Source of the DNA: Pedosphaera parvula Ellin514
Lineage (GTDB): Bacteria; Verrucomicrobiota; Verrucomicrobiia; Limisphaerales; Pedosphaeraceae
Assembly (NCBI RefSeq): GCF_000172555.1
Contig: NZ_ABOX02000054.1
Span: 1-52,174, forward strand
Length of the DNA stretch: 52,174 bases
Reading direction: 5' to 3'
The position numbers were made by a program, and so were the translations under genes. Shown here piece after piece: positions 1 to 9,240 of the stretch. Below the pieces are notes generated by a model that was not told the DNA's origin, did not search any database, and saw nothing but the letters and a program-made list of their open reading frames with translations. Numbering within the stretch: position 1 is the first letter of the stretch; each line of letters begins with the position of its first letter.

Positions 1-2421
1 TACAGCTACTCTGGCATTTACCAGGATAAACCCTCGGGTCCGGGAGCCGTCTATTCGGCGGATGGTTGGGTTTACTCTTCTTCAGGTGACCACATCGTTG
101 GTGGAAATATTGCCTGGCTGGAGGTTGCTTTCCGTGACGCCGGCGGTCACAACCTCGCACTTTATCGATCGGGGAATGTCGATACCACCACTCCGACGGA
201 CACCTGGATTGACTTGGCGGTCACAAACCAGTTCGATCCGGGGAGCTTTACGCTTACTAATACAGTTACCAGTCTCACTGCGCCTCCCGGTACAGTGCAG
301 GTGCGTTATCAGATTGTTTTTCAACAGCCCGCCAATGATGGTGGTTCGCTGTTCTTTGATGACCTGATCCTGGATCAAACCGGTGGTGCTTTACCTCCAA
401 CCGTCAATAACATTTCCCCAGACGGAAGCGCCACTGTCCTGAGTGGAGCTACAACTTTCAGTTTCAGTGCAAATTCACCGAGCACCACCATTCCGACGAG
501 TGGCATTCAGGTGGTGTTGAATGGTGTGGACGTTTCCTCGCAATTGGTTTTTGGCGGCAACGCTTCCAGCAGGAACGTGAGCTATGCGAACCTGACCCTG
601 AACCAAAACTATACCGGCACGATTAAAGTTACGGATGCAAACGGTTTTACCCTTACCACAGCGGTGCGTTTCGATACCTTTGCGCCAACCAATTTTGTTT
701 GGGAAGCAGAAGACTTCGACTACGGTGGCGGACTATATATTGATAATTCAACGCCTTCGGCCACCAACAGCGCAACCAGTTACTTTGGGCGTATTGGCAT
801 GCAAGGGATTGATGAAAATGAAACTGGTAACGGTGGAACGGGGGATGGTCCGGAAGTCTACCGCGTGGGAGATATCATGTCCACCGACCTGGCCAGCGAA
901 ACCGCGAGGTCCAAATTTGCTGCCGCCGGTGCGCAGGATTATGCCGTAGGCTGGTTCAATACTGGTGAATGGGTGAATTACACCAGGACCTATCCCGCTG
1001 GCGATTACACCATCTATGCCCGGCTAGCTAATGGAAATGGTGGGGCGGCCAATGGTTTTCTTTCCAAGGTGACAGCGGGGCAGGGGACGACCACTCAAAC
1101 GGTCGTGCAACTAGGTACGTTTTCTTTTACCGCGCGAGGCTGGAATGCTTATGATCTGATACCTTTGACCGATTCTTATGGCAACGTTCAGACCATACAC
1201 CTCAGCGGGGTAACCACATTGCGAATGACCTCCGGCCCGCTCGGTGGCGGTTTGAACATGAACTTTTTCATGCTGGCTCCTGCAAGGACGGATCTGCCTC
1301 CGGCCATTGTTAATGTCTTCCCGGATGGCGCACAGCCGTATCAGAATACAAACAAGCTGGCATTTACTGTCACCTCGGCCAACAGCACCGTCAGTTCCAA
1401 CAATGTCCATGTGACATTGAACGGAGCCGATGTCTCCTCTCAACTGGTCTTCAGTGGCAATTCCAGCAGTTGGAATGTGACTCTGCCTCTAGCCCAGGGA
1501 GTTTACAATGCGGTTATCACGGCAACTGATGCGAACAGCCGGGTGCAGAATTTGACGACAACATTCGACACTTTCAGCCAGTCCAATCTGATGATTGAAG
1601 CGGAAGATTTTGACTTCAACGGCGGTCAGTTTGTGGACAATTCGGTGCCACGGTCTTCTCCAGCGGCGGACAGTTATTTCGTTTATCCCGGTGGAGATCC
1701 TGCGAATGCAGCCATTATTGGAATTGACCTGACCACTCCCGCTAACGATAGCGGCGAGCAATTCCTGTATCGACCATTTGAATCGTGTGGAAGCGAAACC
1801 AATCAGGATTTCGTGCGTCAGAAATTTCTCACGGCGCAACAGACCGATCCTGGTGCTGTGGATTACGATGTCGGTTGGTGGAATGGCGGAACCTGGTTGA
1901 ACTACACACGCACGTTCCCCGCCACTAATTATATTGTCTATGGCCGGCTCGCAGGCGGCTCCGGGGCTTACAGTCTTACGCTTGGCCAGGTCACCAGCGG
2001 AGCAGGCACTTCAAACCAGGTCACGCAGCCGTTGGGATCTTTCAGTGCCACCGGAACCGGTTGGCAAAGTTGGCAGTGGGTACCGTTGATGAACACGAAC
2101 GGAACTCCTGCCGTGGTGGCGCTTGGTGGCACCAACACGCTCAAAGTAACCAGTGGTGGCGGCTTCAACGCGAACTTTTTCATGTTCGTGCCAGCGGCAG
2201 CCCCGTCAGCGTTGCCAGTCTCCGTTTCAATCTCCCACAGCGGGTCGAACCTGGTGCTCTCGTTCCCGACGCAGGCGGGACACAACTATACGGTCCAGTT
2301 TAAAAATAACCTGAATGCTGGCACCTGGGGCACCTTGAATACTGTTGCAGGCGATGGCTCGGTGAAAAACGTGAGTGATCCGCTGGGGACCAACCGGTTC
2401 TACCGGGTGTCCGCCCAATAA
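1..2421 (+). CDS. Secreted carbohydrate-binding (CBM6/35-like) multidomain protein, 5' end outside the window
   Basis: The reading frame is open from base 1, so the start lies upstream; the first in-frame start-like codon inside the window (TTG at 214) falls in the middle of a domain and is not the real start. About 806 codons are visible. The protein has two similar modules, each an Ig-like segment (both with the motif DVSSQLVF) followed by a jelly-roll-like module beginning EAEDFD and containing [17 protein letters not shown] or [17 protein letters not shown], as in CBM6/CBM35-type sugar-binding domains. The last ~65 residues form a short domain ending NRFYRVSAQ, which I recognise as common at the C-termini of verrucomicrobial secreted proteins. 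No catalytic domain is visible in this part. The probable role is binding polysaccharide outside the cell; the enzymatic part, if any, is upstream. The gene is followed by a strong terminator. Confidence 0.85.
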   Translation, partial: YSYSGIYQDKPSGPGAVYSADGWVYSSSGDHIVGGNIAWLEVAFRDAGGHNLALYRSGNVDTTTPTDTWIDLAVTNQFDPGSFTLTNTVTSLTAPPGTVQVRYQIVFQQPANDGGSLFFDDLILDQTGGALPPTVNNISPDGSATVLSGATTFSFSANSPSTTIPTSGIQVVLNGVDVSSQLVFGGNASSRNVSYANLTLNQNYTGTIKVTDANGFTLTTAVRFDTFAPTNFVWEAEDFDYGGGLYIDNSTPSATNSATSYFGRIGMQGIDENETGNGGTGDGPEVYRVGDIMSTDLASETARSKFAAAGAQDYAVGWFNTGEWVNYTRTYPAGDYTIYARLANGNGGAANGFLSKVTAGQGTTTQTVVQLGTFSFTARGWNAYDLIPLTDSYGNVQTIHLSGVTTLRMTSGPLGGGLNMNFFMLAPARTDLPPAIVNVFPDGAQPYQNTNKLAFTVTSANSTVSSNNVHVTLNGADVSSQLVFSGNSSSWNVTLPLAQGVYNAVITATDANSRVQNLTTTFDTFSQSNLMIEAEDFDFNGGQFVDNSVPRSSPAADSYFVYPGGDPANAAIIGIDLTTPANDSGEQFLYRPFESCGSETNQDFVRQKFLTAQQTDPGAVDYDVGWWNGGTWLNYTRTFPATNYIVYGRLAGGSGAYSLTLGQVTSGAGTSNQVTQPLGSFSATGTGWQSWQWVPLMNTNGTPAVVALGGTNTLKVTSGGGFNANFFMFVPAAAPSALPVSVSISHSGSNLVLSFPTQAGHNYTVQFKNNLNAGTWGTLNTVAGDGSVKNVSDPLGTNRFYRVSAQ

Positions 2422-2437
2422 ATGGTCTGAATCCCGA

Positions 2438-2466
2438 AGCCCGCCCGGCCTGCCGGGCGGGCTTTT
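2438..2466 (+). terminator. Rho-independent terminator
   Basis: Perfect 11-bp inverted repeat (AGCCCGCCCGG ... CCGGGCGGGCT) with a 4-nt loop CCTG, followed directly by TTTT. It lies 17 nt after the stop codon of the carbohydrate-binding protein and ends transcription from it. The next gene starts 5 nt after the T run, so that gene either has its promoter inside the upstream gene or receives read-through. Confidence 0.9.
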
Positions 2467-2470
2467 AACG

Positions 2471-3373
2471 ATGCGAAAAATGAAAACAAAAGTCATAACC
2501 GATCAGTTTTCCCGCGGAGATGATTTGCGGGACGACCGGTCTCCTGCGGAGCGGAGGGAAAAGAAGCAACAGGGTTTTACCTTGATAGAATTATTGGTGG
2601 TGATTGCCATCATCGCCATTTTGGCAGGCTTGTTGTTACCCGCCCTGGCCAAGGCCAAGATCAAGGCCCAAGCCATTCAGTGTGTCAACAACGAGAAGCA
2701 GTTGACGCTCGGCTGGATCATGTATGCCGGTGACAATAGTGATAAGCTCGTTCCCAACGGGGAACTCAGCAACCAGCCAGGCGCCTATACCGATAACAGC
2801 CTGCAGCCGGGGGGCGCCAATTCCCAATGGTGCCCGGGGAATATGACGGGGCCAAGTGCGGTGGATACGAATTGGATACAGGTGGGGCTGCTATTCCCTT
2901 ATGTGAATAATTTTACTCTCTACAAATGTCCAGCAGATCGCAGTGTTTTTCCTTATAACACCAGCTATGGAAAGCCAAGGGTTCGCAGCATGTCGATGAA
3001 TTGTTGGATGAACCCGATCAGGAGTTGGAATTCAATCAAGGGTTACAGCGGCGCCAATGCGCTCAACGTTTTTACGAAGCAGGCGATGATTAATTCGCCC
3101 AGCACCTCGCAAGCTTTTGTCTTCATCGATGAAAATCCGAGCACGGTGGACGACAGTTTTTTTGTCAGTGATCCGAACCAGGTCAACCATTGGGTCAATG
3201 CGCCGGCCACCTACCACAATAATGCCGGGGGCATTTCGTTTGCTGACGGGCATGCTGAGATCAAGCGCTGGCGTGATGCGAACCTGTTAACCAAGCCGGG
3301 AAATGATATCGCGGCTGACGCGCCAACTGGTGATTGCAAATGGCTGCAGGACCGGGCGAGCAGTGTTCAATAA
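2471..3373 (+). CDS. Prepilin-type N-terminal cleavage/methylation protein with H-X9-DG C-terminus
   Basis: Product of about 300 residues. After a charged leader comes the type IV prepilin signal [19 protein letters not shown] (Gly before Phe is the peptidase site, Glu at +5), a hydrophobic helix, and [17 protein letters not shown]. Near the C-terminus is [20 protein letters not shown], matching the H-X9-DG motif of the pseudopilin-like family that is greatly expanded in Planctomycetota and Verrucomicrobiota. It is probably processed by a prepilin peptidase and displayed on or outside the inner membrane; the exact role of these paralogues is unknown. The start at ATG 2471 lies just after the terminator; an in-frame start further upstream would place the protein across the terminator. 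The leader of about 36 residues before the cleavage site is long for this family. Confidence 0.9.
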   Translation: MRKMKTKVITDQFSRGDDLRDDRSPAERREKKQQGFTLIELLVVIAIIAILAGLLLPALAKAKIKAQAIQCVNNEKQLTLGWIMYAGDNSDKLVPNGELSNQPGAYTDNSLQPGGANSQWCPGNMTGPSAVDTNWIQVGLLFPYVNNFTLYKCPADRSVFPYNTSYGKPRVRSMSMNCWMNPIRSWNSIKGYSGANALNVFTKQAMINSPSTSQAFVFIDENPSTVDDSFFVSDPNQVNHWVNAPATYHNNAGGISFADGHAEIKRWRDANLLTKPGNDIAADAPTGDCKWLQDRASSVQ

Positions 3374-3579
3374 AAGCGTCGTGTGCCTCCGAGTTCAAGG
3401 CAACGGACGGTGACACCCAAACATTCCGCCGCCTGTTCTTTGGTCAGCAGGTTCTCGCCCTGTCCGGGCTTTTTTTTCAACATTTTTACAACAACGCATA
3501 AATTGGAACCTGCTTTACCAGCGGCCATCACGACGCCGCGCAAAGCGTCGGAACTGACACTAAAATTGCTTACCACCAC
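3367..3579 (-). pseudogene. Remnant of an excisionase/MerR-type helix-turn-helix protein
   Basis: The 70-residue frame contains NLLTKEQAAECLGVTVRCLEL, which resembles the first helix-turn-helix of the HTH_17 (excisionase-like) family. In intact members the next residues form the wing (often a Trp/Arg/Gly-rich stretch), but here the frame turns to GGTRRFY and stops. The stop overlaps the last bases of the convergent prepilin gene. I read this as a decayed or truncated DNA-binding gene, possibly left at a rearrangement boundary. The first 40 residues match nothing I recognise. Confidence 0.45.
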
Positions 3580-3783
3580 TAGCCAGGGTTGCCATCACCC
3601 CCAATTGATTTCAACACCAATGCTACGTCCATTATGACTTCACAGAATAGAGGTGCTCCGCGCGGCGCTTACGAAGCCTTGCTTGTCAGGATATATATAA
3701 GAGAAGGTTGGAGCGACTTCAACAAAATGGGGACTACTCTGAATCATGACATCACAACCAAATTGAATCTGTCGGTTCCGCAG

Positions 3784-4380
3784 TCAATCTCCAGAACATC
3801 CGGCGAAAAACAATTCGTCTGGAGAACCATCGCGGTAAACAATGATATAGATTCCTTGCCATCGGCGGGAGACATACTTCTCAAGTGAACCAGATTCATA
3901 CGCTTCCTCAATTTCGGCATGGTTTGGAGTCTCTGAGTCAAACAACTCTATAAGCTTGGCGCGCGGGAAAGGACTAATCGCGCCAAATTTGGGCTTCGGA
4001 GAAAGGCCAACCATATCTAGGACCGAATGAGTCCCGTTTGCTGCCTGCCGCTGCAACAACTCTTCTATTGATTGTGGCTTCTGTTCAGATTGAGATGTGT
4101 CCATGCCAGATTTGAGCAATTCTCTTTCAGCTTGCTCTGCCATTTCGATATACTGGGCTCGTTTCGGCTCCGGCAAATCAGCGGCGATTTCCCTGCACCT
4201 TTGCACCCATGGGCCTAATGCTGGACGTATCCTTTCTATCGAAGCCTGTCGATCCTCTGGCGTAAGACCATCACGATAAATGTAATCACCCCGGACGAAA
4301 ACATCTTGTCGCAACCGTTGCAACGCGGTTGTGATGTCCGCCTCGTAAGGTACAAAATAACTCCATCCAGTCGCTCCCAT
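3784..4380 (-). CDS. Hypothetical protein (MGATGWSYFVPY-type)
   Basis: About 198 residues from ATG 4380, which directly precedes the sequence MGATGWSYFVPY. A longer frame begins at TTG 4398, but that would overlap the upstream stop codon and adds six unconvincing residues. The protein has no signal peptide or membrane helix and looks soluble. It has a charged helical centre and ends YIIVYRDGSPDELFFAGCSGD. I recall scattered bacterial proteins with this N-terminus and a similar 'YRDG.PDE.FFAG.SGD' end, but their function is unknown to me. It lies 14 nt downstream of the 4395-5330 gene on the same strand, so the two are probably cotranscribed. Confidence 0.7.
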   Translation of the reverse strand: MGATGWSYFVPYEADITTALQRLRQDVFVRGDYIYRDGLTPEDRQASIERIRPALGPWVQRCREIAADLPEPKRAQYIEMAEQAERELLKSGMDTSQSEQKPQSIEELLQRQAANGTHSVLDMVGLSPKPKFGAISPFPRAKLIELFDSETPNHAEIEEAYESGSLEKYVSRRWQGIYIIVYRDGSPDELFFAGCSGD

Positions 4381-4394
4381 AACATGTGTTTTAT

Positions 4395-5330
4395 TCAATC
4401 GGGAGTGAGAGATTCAAAATCAAGTCCCTTAAGCAGCTTTGGTAGAACATCGAAAAATATCCTGCAATGCTGAATGATGAAATCGCAAACAGGTTGAATA
4501 TCTTCATCTATCAGGTGTTCCCACCCGGTATCACCCCGTAGTCCAAGCCAGCCAGTTAAGCTTGGAAACCCCAATATCACGGCAGGCATTCCATGTGGCG
4601 GAATACTTGCTTCACTACAGATGGCATGCCCGTAATCAAACTGCCTGCCTCTCACCTCAAAATCGAAATGGGTGGTGACAATCCATCCGTTCCGTTTCAT
4701 TTTGAAATCCAATTCCGGATCAATCCCCACAATTGCTAGATCAAAGCACTCAGTTTCAAACGCCCCCCTGAACTGCTTGAGAATAGCCCGACGAATTTTT
4801 GCTTTGCTGGCAAACCTGGTCCTTCCTGCCGCCTCAACCCTTGCCCGTATTTCGGCCTCCTCGGTTTGCCGGGTGGGAAAGTCCAGGCAAAACTCGCGAA
4901 ACTGCGTAAGCAAAGCCTCTTCTTTAGGCGTAATATGCTCGCCTAAAGCCGCAATTGCCTCTGGATTATTATGCTTAAGACGGGCACTCGCCATAATAAT
5001 CTGATCATATTTTCCGAGTTGCTGCATGAATCGATGAAGTTTCCAAAATCGTCCTGACTTAAAGGAGCGCAAGATGGGGAATGAGTCTGCCATTTCGCGC
5101 TTAAACTCCAACGTGCCCCATTCATAATATCGGACGGCAAATTCCTCTCTCGCTTTTGTAAAGGTCATGCTTATATCACAGTACAGTGCTGTTTTGTAAC
5201 AAAGTAAAACATGTTCCTGTCTATCTACCTCAACACCACCCTTCAAATAAACAAAATATCTGAGATTGCCCGCAGGAGATTTGTGGGCGTACAGATAGCG
5301 TAGCTCCCAACGTAAAAAGCCAAGAGGCAC
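4395..5330 (-). CDS. Hypothetical protein with N-terminus derived from a duplicated membrane-protein gene
   Basis: The frame of 311 codons opens at GTG 5330. Residues 12-45 (YLYAHKSPAGNLRYFVY, then GGVEV and QEHVL) repeat the middle of the small membrane protein at 6787-7077. The unique part starts near Met55 (ATG 5168, MTFTKAREE) and is probably the original protein of about 257 residues. That part is soluble, charged and without recognised motifs; the C-terminal half contains GWIVTTHFDFEVRGRQFDYGH and hydrophobic segments. Upstream, an ATG at 5362 opens a transmembrane N-terminus (MNGRSVTAGMCLLAFYVGSY) in another frame. One missing base near 5298, compared with the 6.9-kb copy, would join it to this frame. 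So this is either a gene fusion broken by a frameshift or an intact gene behind a pseudogene. Function unknown. Confidence 0.55.
   Translation of the reverse strand: MPLGFLRWELRYLYAHKSPAGNLRYFVYLKGGVEVDRQEHVLLCYKTALYCDISMTFTKAREEFAVRYYEWGTLEFKREMADSFPILRSFKSGRFWKLHRFMQQLGKYDQIIMASARLKHNNPEAIAALGEHITPKEEALLTQFREFCLDFPTRQTEEAEIRARVEAAGRTRFASKAKIRRAILKQFRGAFETECFDLAIVGIDPELDFKMKRNGWIVTTHFDFEVRGRQFDYGHAICSEASIPPHGMPAVILGFPSLTGWLGLRGDTGWEHLIDEDIQPVCDFIIQHCRIFFDVLPKLLKGLDFESLTPD
5205..5316 (-). repeat. Duplicated segment, copy 1 (112 bp)
   Basis: Direct repeat of 6892-7004 at roughly 90% identity by eye, both starting TAAAACATGTTCCTG on the + strand and ending at CAACGTAAA. This copy lacks one G (GATAGCG here, GATAGGCG in the other) at about position 5298, which shifts the frame of the encoded membrane-protein fragment. 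Confidence 0.85.
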
Positions 5331-5372
5331 ATCCCCGCTGCTGTGACGCTTCGACCGTTCATGGAAAGAGAG

Positions 5373-6156
5373 CTATTGGATTCCAGCCCTCGCGGCGGCA
5401 TCCGGGTCAATTTGTTTTATAGCTTTAGCAGCACAATCACGGGTGGAGATGTCTTGGTTGTGTAGATATGGCAGAATGGCCGGAACGGCTGCTTTTGCCT
5501 GGCTTTGAAATTCACCGAGCCGATCAATCACCCGGATCCGCTATGAACAACTCCGTTGGCGGGCTGTTCAAAACCTGTAGCAAAGCCGGTACCTCCTCAA
5601 CTGATTTTGGTGGAATATTATTCAAAGCTTCGGCTGAACAGACACGCACGTCCTGATTTGGGTCGCTCAGGTGCCTTATCAAACCGGGTATAGCATTCTG
5701 TGCTTCCGGGCCGATTGAACCAAGCGAACGCGTAGCGGTTTTGCGAATATCGTCGTCTTTGTCATCCAACAAACCAATCAATGTTGGCACCGCTGGTTCC
5801 GCCGCAGAGCCGAGCGCGTCAAATCCGAAAGCAGCGGAGAAGTGGTTGTGAGCGGACCGCGTTGCGTAACTGACAAACCACTTCTCAGGCAAGATCGCCG
5901 TGACTTTTGCTTTCAACGCCGAGTCTCTTGTTATCGCCAGCTTTAACAAGTACGGGATCGCATTCGTTCCAATTTGCCGGACAGCTTTCTCGGCCTCTGG
6001 ATCAACTCCCCCATCAAGATACCAAACTTCTTCCAACCAATCACTCAAATACCGTCCTTGATAGCTTGGTTCTTTCTGATGCAGCAGTTGCCAGCCAAAT
6101 CCAGCAACAAGGGCTGCCACCAAGATGGCAAGCCCGATGCGTACTCGTTTCTTCAT
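5373..6156 (-). pseudogene. Frameshifted HEAT-repeat protein
   Basis: The start at ATG 6156 gives MKKRVRIGLAILVAALVAGF, a signal anchor, followed by YQGRYLSDWLEE, a motif I associate with verrucomicrobial HEAT proteins. HEAT repeats follow (AAEPAVPTLIGLLDDKDDDIR; NAIPGLIRHLSDPNQDVRVC). The frame stops at 5524 after about 210 residues. Reading the +1 frame from about 5540 restores a further repeat (GEFQSQAKAAVPAILPYL, then STRDCAAKAIKQID) ending at a stop at 5373. A single-base change near 5530-5540 therefore splits the gene. Such proteins are usually membrane-anchored scaffolds outside the cytoplasm with no known reaction. The frameshift is either real decay or a sequence error. The next downstream coding remnant starts 10 nt later (ATG 5362). 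Confidence 0.8.
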
Positions 6157-6271
6157 TGTGTGAGCATGACGGTTTGCAGCCCGAAAGCCGGGAGAGTTTG
6201 TGTTAGCCAAATGAACCGCATCGCTCATACCTGACGTCAGGGCACGTTGTTATAAGAGAATATATACCTTA

Positions 6272-6787
6272 TCACTTACCGGAACGGGATCGCCCTTCGC
6301 TTTTGCTAGAACTCGGAACGGACCGTAATGCACGCTCAAACTCCGGCTTGTATGCCCAATCTTCTCCCGTATCAATACCGACTGGCTCCGGCGTATGTTT
6401 ATCGAAAAGCAGATAAACGAGATAGCCAACATTTGGCTTCCAGTCCTGCGGAACGGATTCCAATTCTCGGTAAAAGGCGATTGGCTCTCCGACCTGCCAA
6501 GCTCCCTTATAGCTGCGAACGACAGTTGCCTTGCTGTCAACCCGGTGTTTGCGGGGCAATGGCATCCTTTGAAGTTGGCTTTCGTAAATGCAAACCAACA
6601 CAACGTCCTGATGTGATCGTGCCTCTTTCTTGAATGTCTCGACTTCCCAAGCACTATATTTTTGGTCAGCGGTAGTTGTTGTGGAATGACAGCCAGCACT
6701 GGCTATTGCCATACCAATCGTGAGGCTGACAAGTGAGACTATGGAGATGATTTTGTTTTTCATGGGACGCTTACGTCTCATCACCAT
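6272..6787 (-). CDS. Putative lipoprotein, C-terminus probably frameshifted
   Basis: ATG 6787 shares one base with the stop of the upstream gene (TGATG), suggesting translational coupling; ATG 6763 (MKNKIISIV) is the alternative. The n-region is basic (RRKRP, KNK), then comes a hydrophobic stretch ending IASAGC, a plausible lipobox, so the mature protein is probably lipid-anchored. The body is of unknown function (VRSYKGAWQVGEPIAFY; GYLVYLLFDKH). As read it ends at 6272 with a Ser/Arg-rich tail. The alternative frame over the last 90 bases encodes YGPFRVLAKAKGDPVPVSDK and ends at 6250. This matches the end of the broken gene at 7097-7529 (YGPFRILSDKDPVPRSNK), so the tail as read is probably a frameshift artefact or mutation near 6330. 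Confidence 0.65.
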   Translation of the reverse strand: MVMRRKRPMKNKIISIVSLVSLTIGMAIASAGCHSTTTTADQKYSAWEVETFKKEARSHQDVVLVCIYESQLQRMPLPRKHRVDSKATVVRSYKGAWQVGEPIAFYRELESVPQDWKPNVGYLVYLLFDKHTPEPVGIDTGEDWAYKPEFERALRSVPSSSKSEGRSRSGK

Positions 6788-7077
6788 CAACCATTGAAGT
6801 CCTTCGGGAAAACCATTTTAGGCCGATCTATGTTATGCTCAACGCCACCAAACCATTTGTGGATTTTGTATATAGGGTAGTAGCAATAGTATAAAACATG
6901 TTCCTGTTCATCCACTTCGACACCACCCTTCGAATAAACAAAATACCTGAGATTGCCCGCAGGAGACTTGTGGGCGTACAGATAGGCGTAGCTCCCAACG
7001 TAAAGAATCAAGGTACATATCCCGACCACTTCAACAGTTCGGTTGCTCGCGACTCTCAAGGCACGTTTAAGAAACAT
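6787..7077 (-). CDS. Small single-pass membrane protein, hypothetical
   Basis: 96 residues from ATG 7077. A basic N-terminus (MFLKRALRVASNR) is followed by one hydrophobic segment (VEVVGICTLILYVGSYAYLY) and a short exposed tail. The central segment SPAGNLRYFVYSKGGVEVDE is duplicated at 5.2 kb. Its stop overlaps the start of the lipoprotein gene, and it follows the broken gene at 7097 by 19 nt, so the 7.5-5.4 kb genes look like one operon. Function unknown. Confidence 0.65.
   Translation of the reverse strand: MFLKRALRVASNRTVEVVGICTLILYVGSYAYLYAHKSPAGNLRYFVYSKGGVEVDEQEHVLYYCYYPIYKIHKWFGGVEHNIDRPKMVFPKDFNG
6892..7004 (-). repeat. Duplicated segment, copy 2 (113 bp)
   Basis: The intact partner of the segment at 5205-5316. 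It lies inside the 96-residue membrane protein gene and keeps the frame open, so it is probably the parental form. Confidence 0.85.
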
Positions 7078-7096
7078 AACTTACCGATTCATACCA

Positions 7097-7529
7097 TCAG
7101 TCCACGTTCTTATAAAAGAATATGTAGACTTTATTGGACCTTGGAACTGGGTCTTTGTCGGAGAGAATTCTAAATGGACCGTATGACACGTAGGGCATGT
7201 TATTATATGGCCATTCTGCATTCAGTCTGTGCGTTTTAACGGGGGTCTTGCCACCATCCTCAGATGGCCATTGCACCATCCATTCATTTGATTTTTTATC
7301 TCCATACGTACCCGTGCGAACTGAAATGAAACCAACAGTTGTTGCTTAATACCAAAGCCCCGTCGATTTGCCCCTTGAAAGGCACTTGCTTGAACCAAAT
7401 CACTTGGTTCGCAGCTATAGGCTGCGGTATCGGCAAGTCCAGTTTCTTCGCGAAATCTGAAACGTGTGGCAAAATCGCAACCAGCACAGCGTTTGAATAA
7501 GCAGCGGTTATATGGATAAGTTCGAGCAT
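7097..7529 (-). pseudogene. Frameshifted hypothetical gene, partial paralogue of the lipoprotein's C-terminal part
   Basis: ATG 7529 opens MLELIHITAAYSNAVLVAILPHV and runs through FAKKLDLPIPQPI and GALVLSNN before stopping at 7296. A second frame overlaps it, continuing TTVGFISVRTGTYGDKKS and NEWMVQWPSEDGG to YGPFRILSDKDPVPRSNK and a stop at 7097. The shift lies near 7340. The joined product would be about 140 residues. I recall the AYSNAVLVAILPHVSDFA motif from verrucomicrobial hypothetical proteins. The C-terminus matches the alternative-frame end of the lipoprotein gene. Function unknown. Confidence 0.6.
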
Positions 7530-8298
7530 ACATTTACTGGTTAAACGCCCAAAAACTCAGGTCCCAGTAGCCGAAGACTTTCGTTTAGCTGGTAATCACC
7601 CCAGTAACGTCAGGTGGTCTTTTAGGTACTTCTATTTACAACTTTGAGCAGGAGACTTTGATTATCTCCCGCTCCAAGTCAATGTTCATTTCTGCTGCGC
7701 TTGTTTCTACTGCCCTGAGTTACTACTACTACGTTCCAAAACGGGCGAATCTTTCAAAAATCTTCATTTATTTTTTCAGCCGGTTCTTACCGGCAACACG
7801 AGGCGGGCAATTGTTTTAAAATATCCCCCTGATCTTCACTTTAATACTCATGTATTGAGTTAGCTTTCTTGGATCAGCGAAGTTGCGGCTGAAAAGGAAA
7901 AGAGCGCGAACCCGTCGCACTCCGGGGTCGCGCGGCGAAGCGCCTAGCTAGAGCGCAACCGGGCCGCGCCAACGGGCCTTAAGAGGTCACCGGTTTGGCC
8001 CCAGGCGAAAGGAGTAAAGGATGGGCAGGAAGGACGGTTGGAAAAAGCCATGAGCAAGCTGGTTGAATGGCCTTTCTTGCAAAAACCTTCCCAGTTATGT
8101 TGAGGCCGGAACGGTTCGGTTGGTGTGGTCGCGTTTGCCTTGCCCGTGCCTATTTTGAACTTGTGCCGGCCCGGCTGCCATGCATGAGCAATCTCCAAGT
8201 CACGGCAGTCATCCCCCAAGCTTGGGCCAAATGAGGGAGCACATTGGACATTTTCGTGAAGACTCCATCGTAAGCCGGTTGGGAAACTGACGCTCCGG
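7530..8298. other. Gene-poor intergenic stretch
   Basis: No frame here has convincing coding character. A short perfect hairpin GCCGGT-TCTT-ACCGGC lies at 7779-7794, but no T run follows it on either strand. GC content rises sharply after about 7900. I see no tRNA or known RNA fold. Confidence 0.6.
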
Positions 8299-8311
8299 GG
8301 CTGATGGTGGG

Positions 8312-8760
8312 ATTGGAGTCGTTGGTCGCGTGCGCGAAGGGGGATCGCGGAAGCAAGGTTAGAGGCTCCTCACGTCGTCACCTACCGGAGAGAACGTGCC
8401 TGGCGGTGGGATTGGGATTGCGGGGCGCGTACGCGGGTGGAGGCAAAAGATGAATTGTATCCTTGGCAATGTCAGTGCGGCGCGCACAGGAGTGCTCTTC
8501 CTACCCACGAAGCTGGCGCGGGGAATTGGAGTCGTTGGTCGCGTGCGCGAAGGGGATCGCGAAGCAAGGTTAGAGACTCCTCACGTCGTCACCTACGGGA
8601 GAGAACGTGCCTGGCGGTGGGATTGGATTGTGGGGCGCGTGCGCGGATGGGGCAAGGGGAGGAATAGTATCCCTAGCAATATTAGTGCGGCGCGCACAGG
8701 AATGCTCTCCCTACCGCGAAGCTGGCGCGGAGGATTGGAATCGCTGGTCGCGTCATGGTC
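8312..8760. repeat. GC-rich tandem repeat, period about 211 bp
   Basis: Unit 1 starts at 8312 and unit 2 at 8525, both with ATTGGAGTCGTTGGTCGCG; a truncated third unit starts at 8734 (ATTGGAATCGCTGGTCGCG). Units share CTCACGTCGTCACCTAC, GAGAGAACGTGCCTGGCGG, GTGCGGCGCGCACAGGA and GAAGCTGGCGCGG. The spacings are 213 and 209 bp with small indels that shift the reading frame, so the unit is not coding. Several short palindromes (GCGCGTACGCG, GTGCGGCGCGCAC) occur in each unit. Confidence 0.85.
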
Positions 8761-8924
8761 AGCAAAGCACAAAGCGCTTTTTCCACATTCTGTTTGCAGG
8801 GCGAAATAAGTGAAAATGTAAGACTTTTTGGAAGGTTATGCGCAGTAAGAGGCAAGGAAGGGTGCGTGTATGCCAAAGATTGCAAGAGTATGGTTAAAAC
8901 GATTCTAATTATGATAAAATTATA

Positions 8925-8953
8925 TTGACATAGTAAGCATTATTATATTATAA
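8925..8953 (+). promoter_or_regulatory. Sigma70-like promoter candidate
   Basis: Perfect TTGACA at 8925-8930, a 17-bp spacer, then TTATAA at 8948-8953, in a strongly AT-rich patch. No convincing gene follows for about 900 bp; the decamer-array cluster begins about 290 bp downstream. It may drive a non-coding transcript through the arrays or be chance in AT-rich sequence. Confidence 0.35.
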
Positions 8954-9240
8954 GCTATGTTTGTTAGTAAAAGGTTTGCGGTGAATGTGAAATGAAAGCC
9001 TAATAGATAATGAACAACTGCACGTTAAGTCGGGAAAACTTCCAGTTCAACCACGAGTCGACACCCATGAACACCAATAGAGCCACAGCTTACAGCTCAG
9101 TTGGACCGCTCGCTATGGGGGCACCCAATGGTGAACCGTCTCGATTGAGAGGTGAGCAGCGAGGCTTTATGAGAGATCAATTCCATCAAAACTTGAAAGC
9201 CGGTCCAGAAAACCAGGCATCAGCGGGGTGGAGGAAGGTC

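Noticed and set aside
7779-7794. Perfect hairpin as an intrinsic terminator
   Set aside because: The T run precedes it on the + strand and neither strand has a T run after the stem.
7944-8356. Two minus-strand frames of 91 and 68 codons
   Set aside because: They overlap each other in GC-rich non-coding sequence and show no motif or plausible start region.
8396-8809. 137-codon + strand frame
   Set aside because: It runs across the 211-bp tandem repeat; indels between units shift the frame, so the repeat is not kept as protein.
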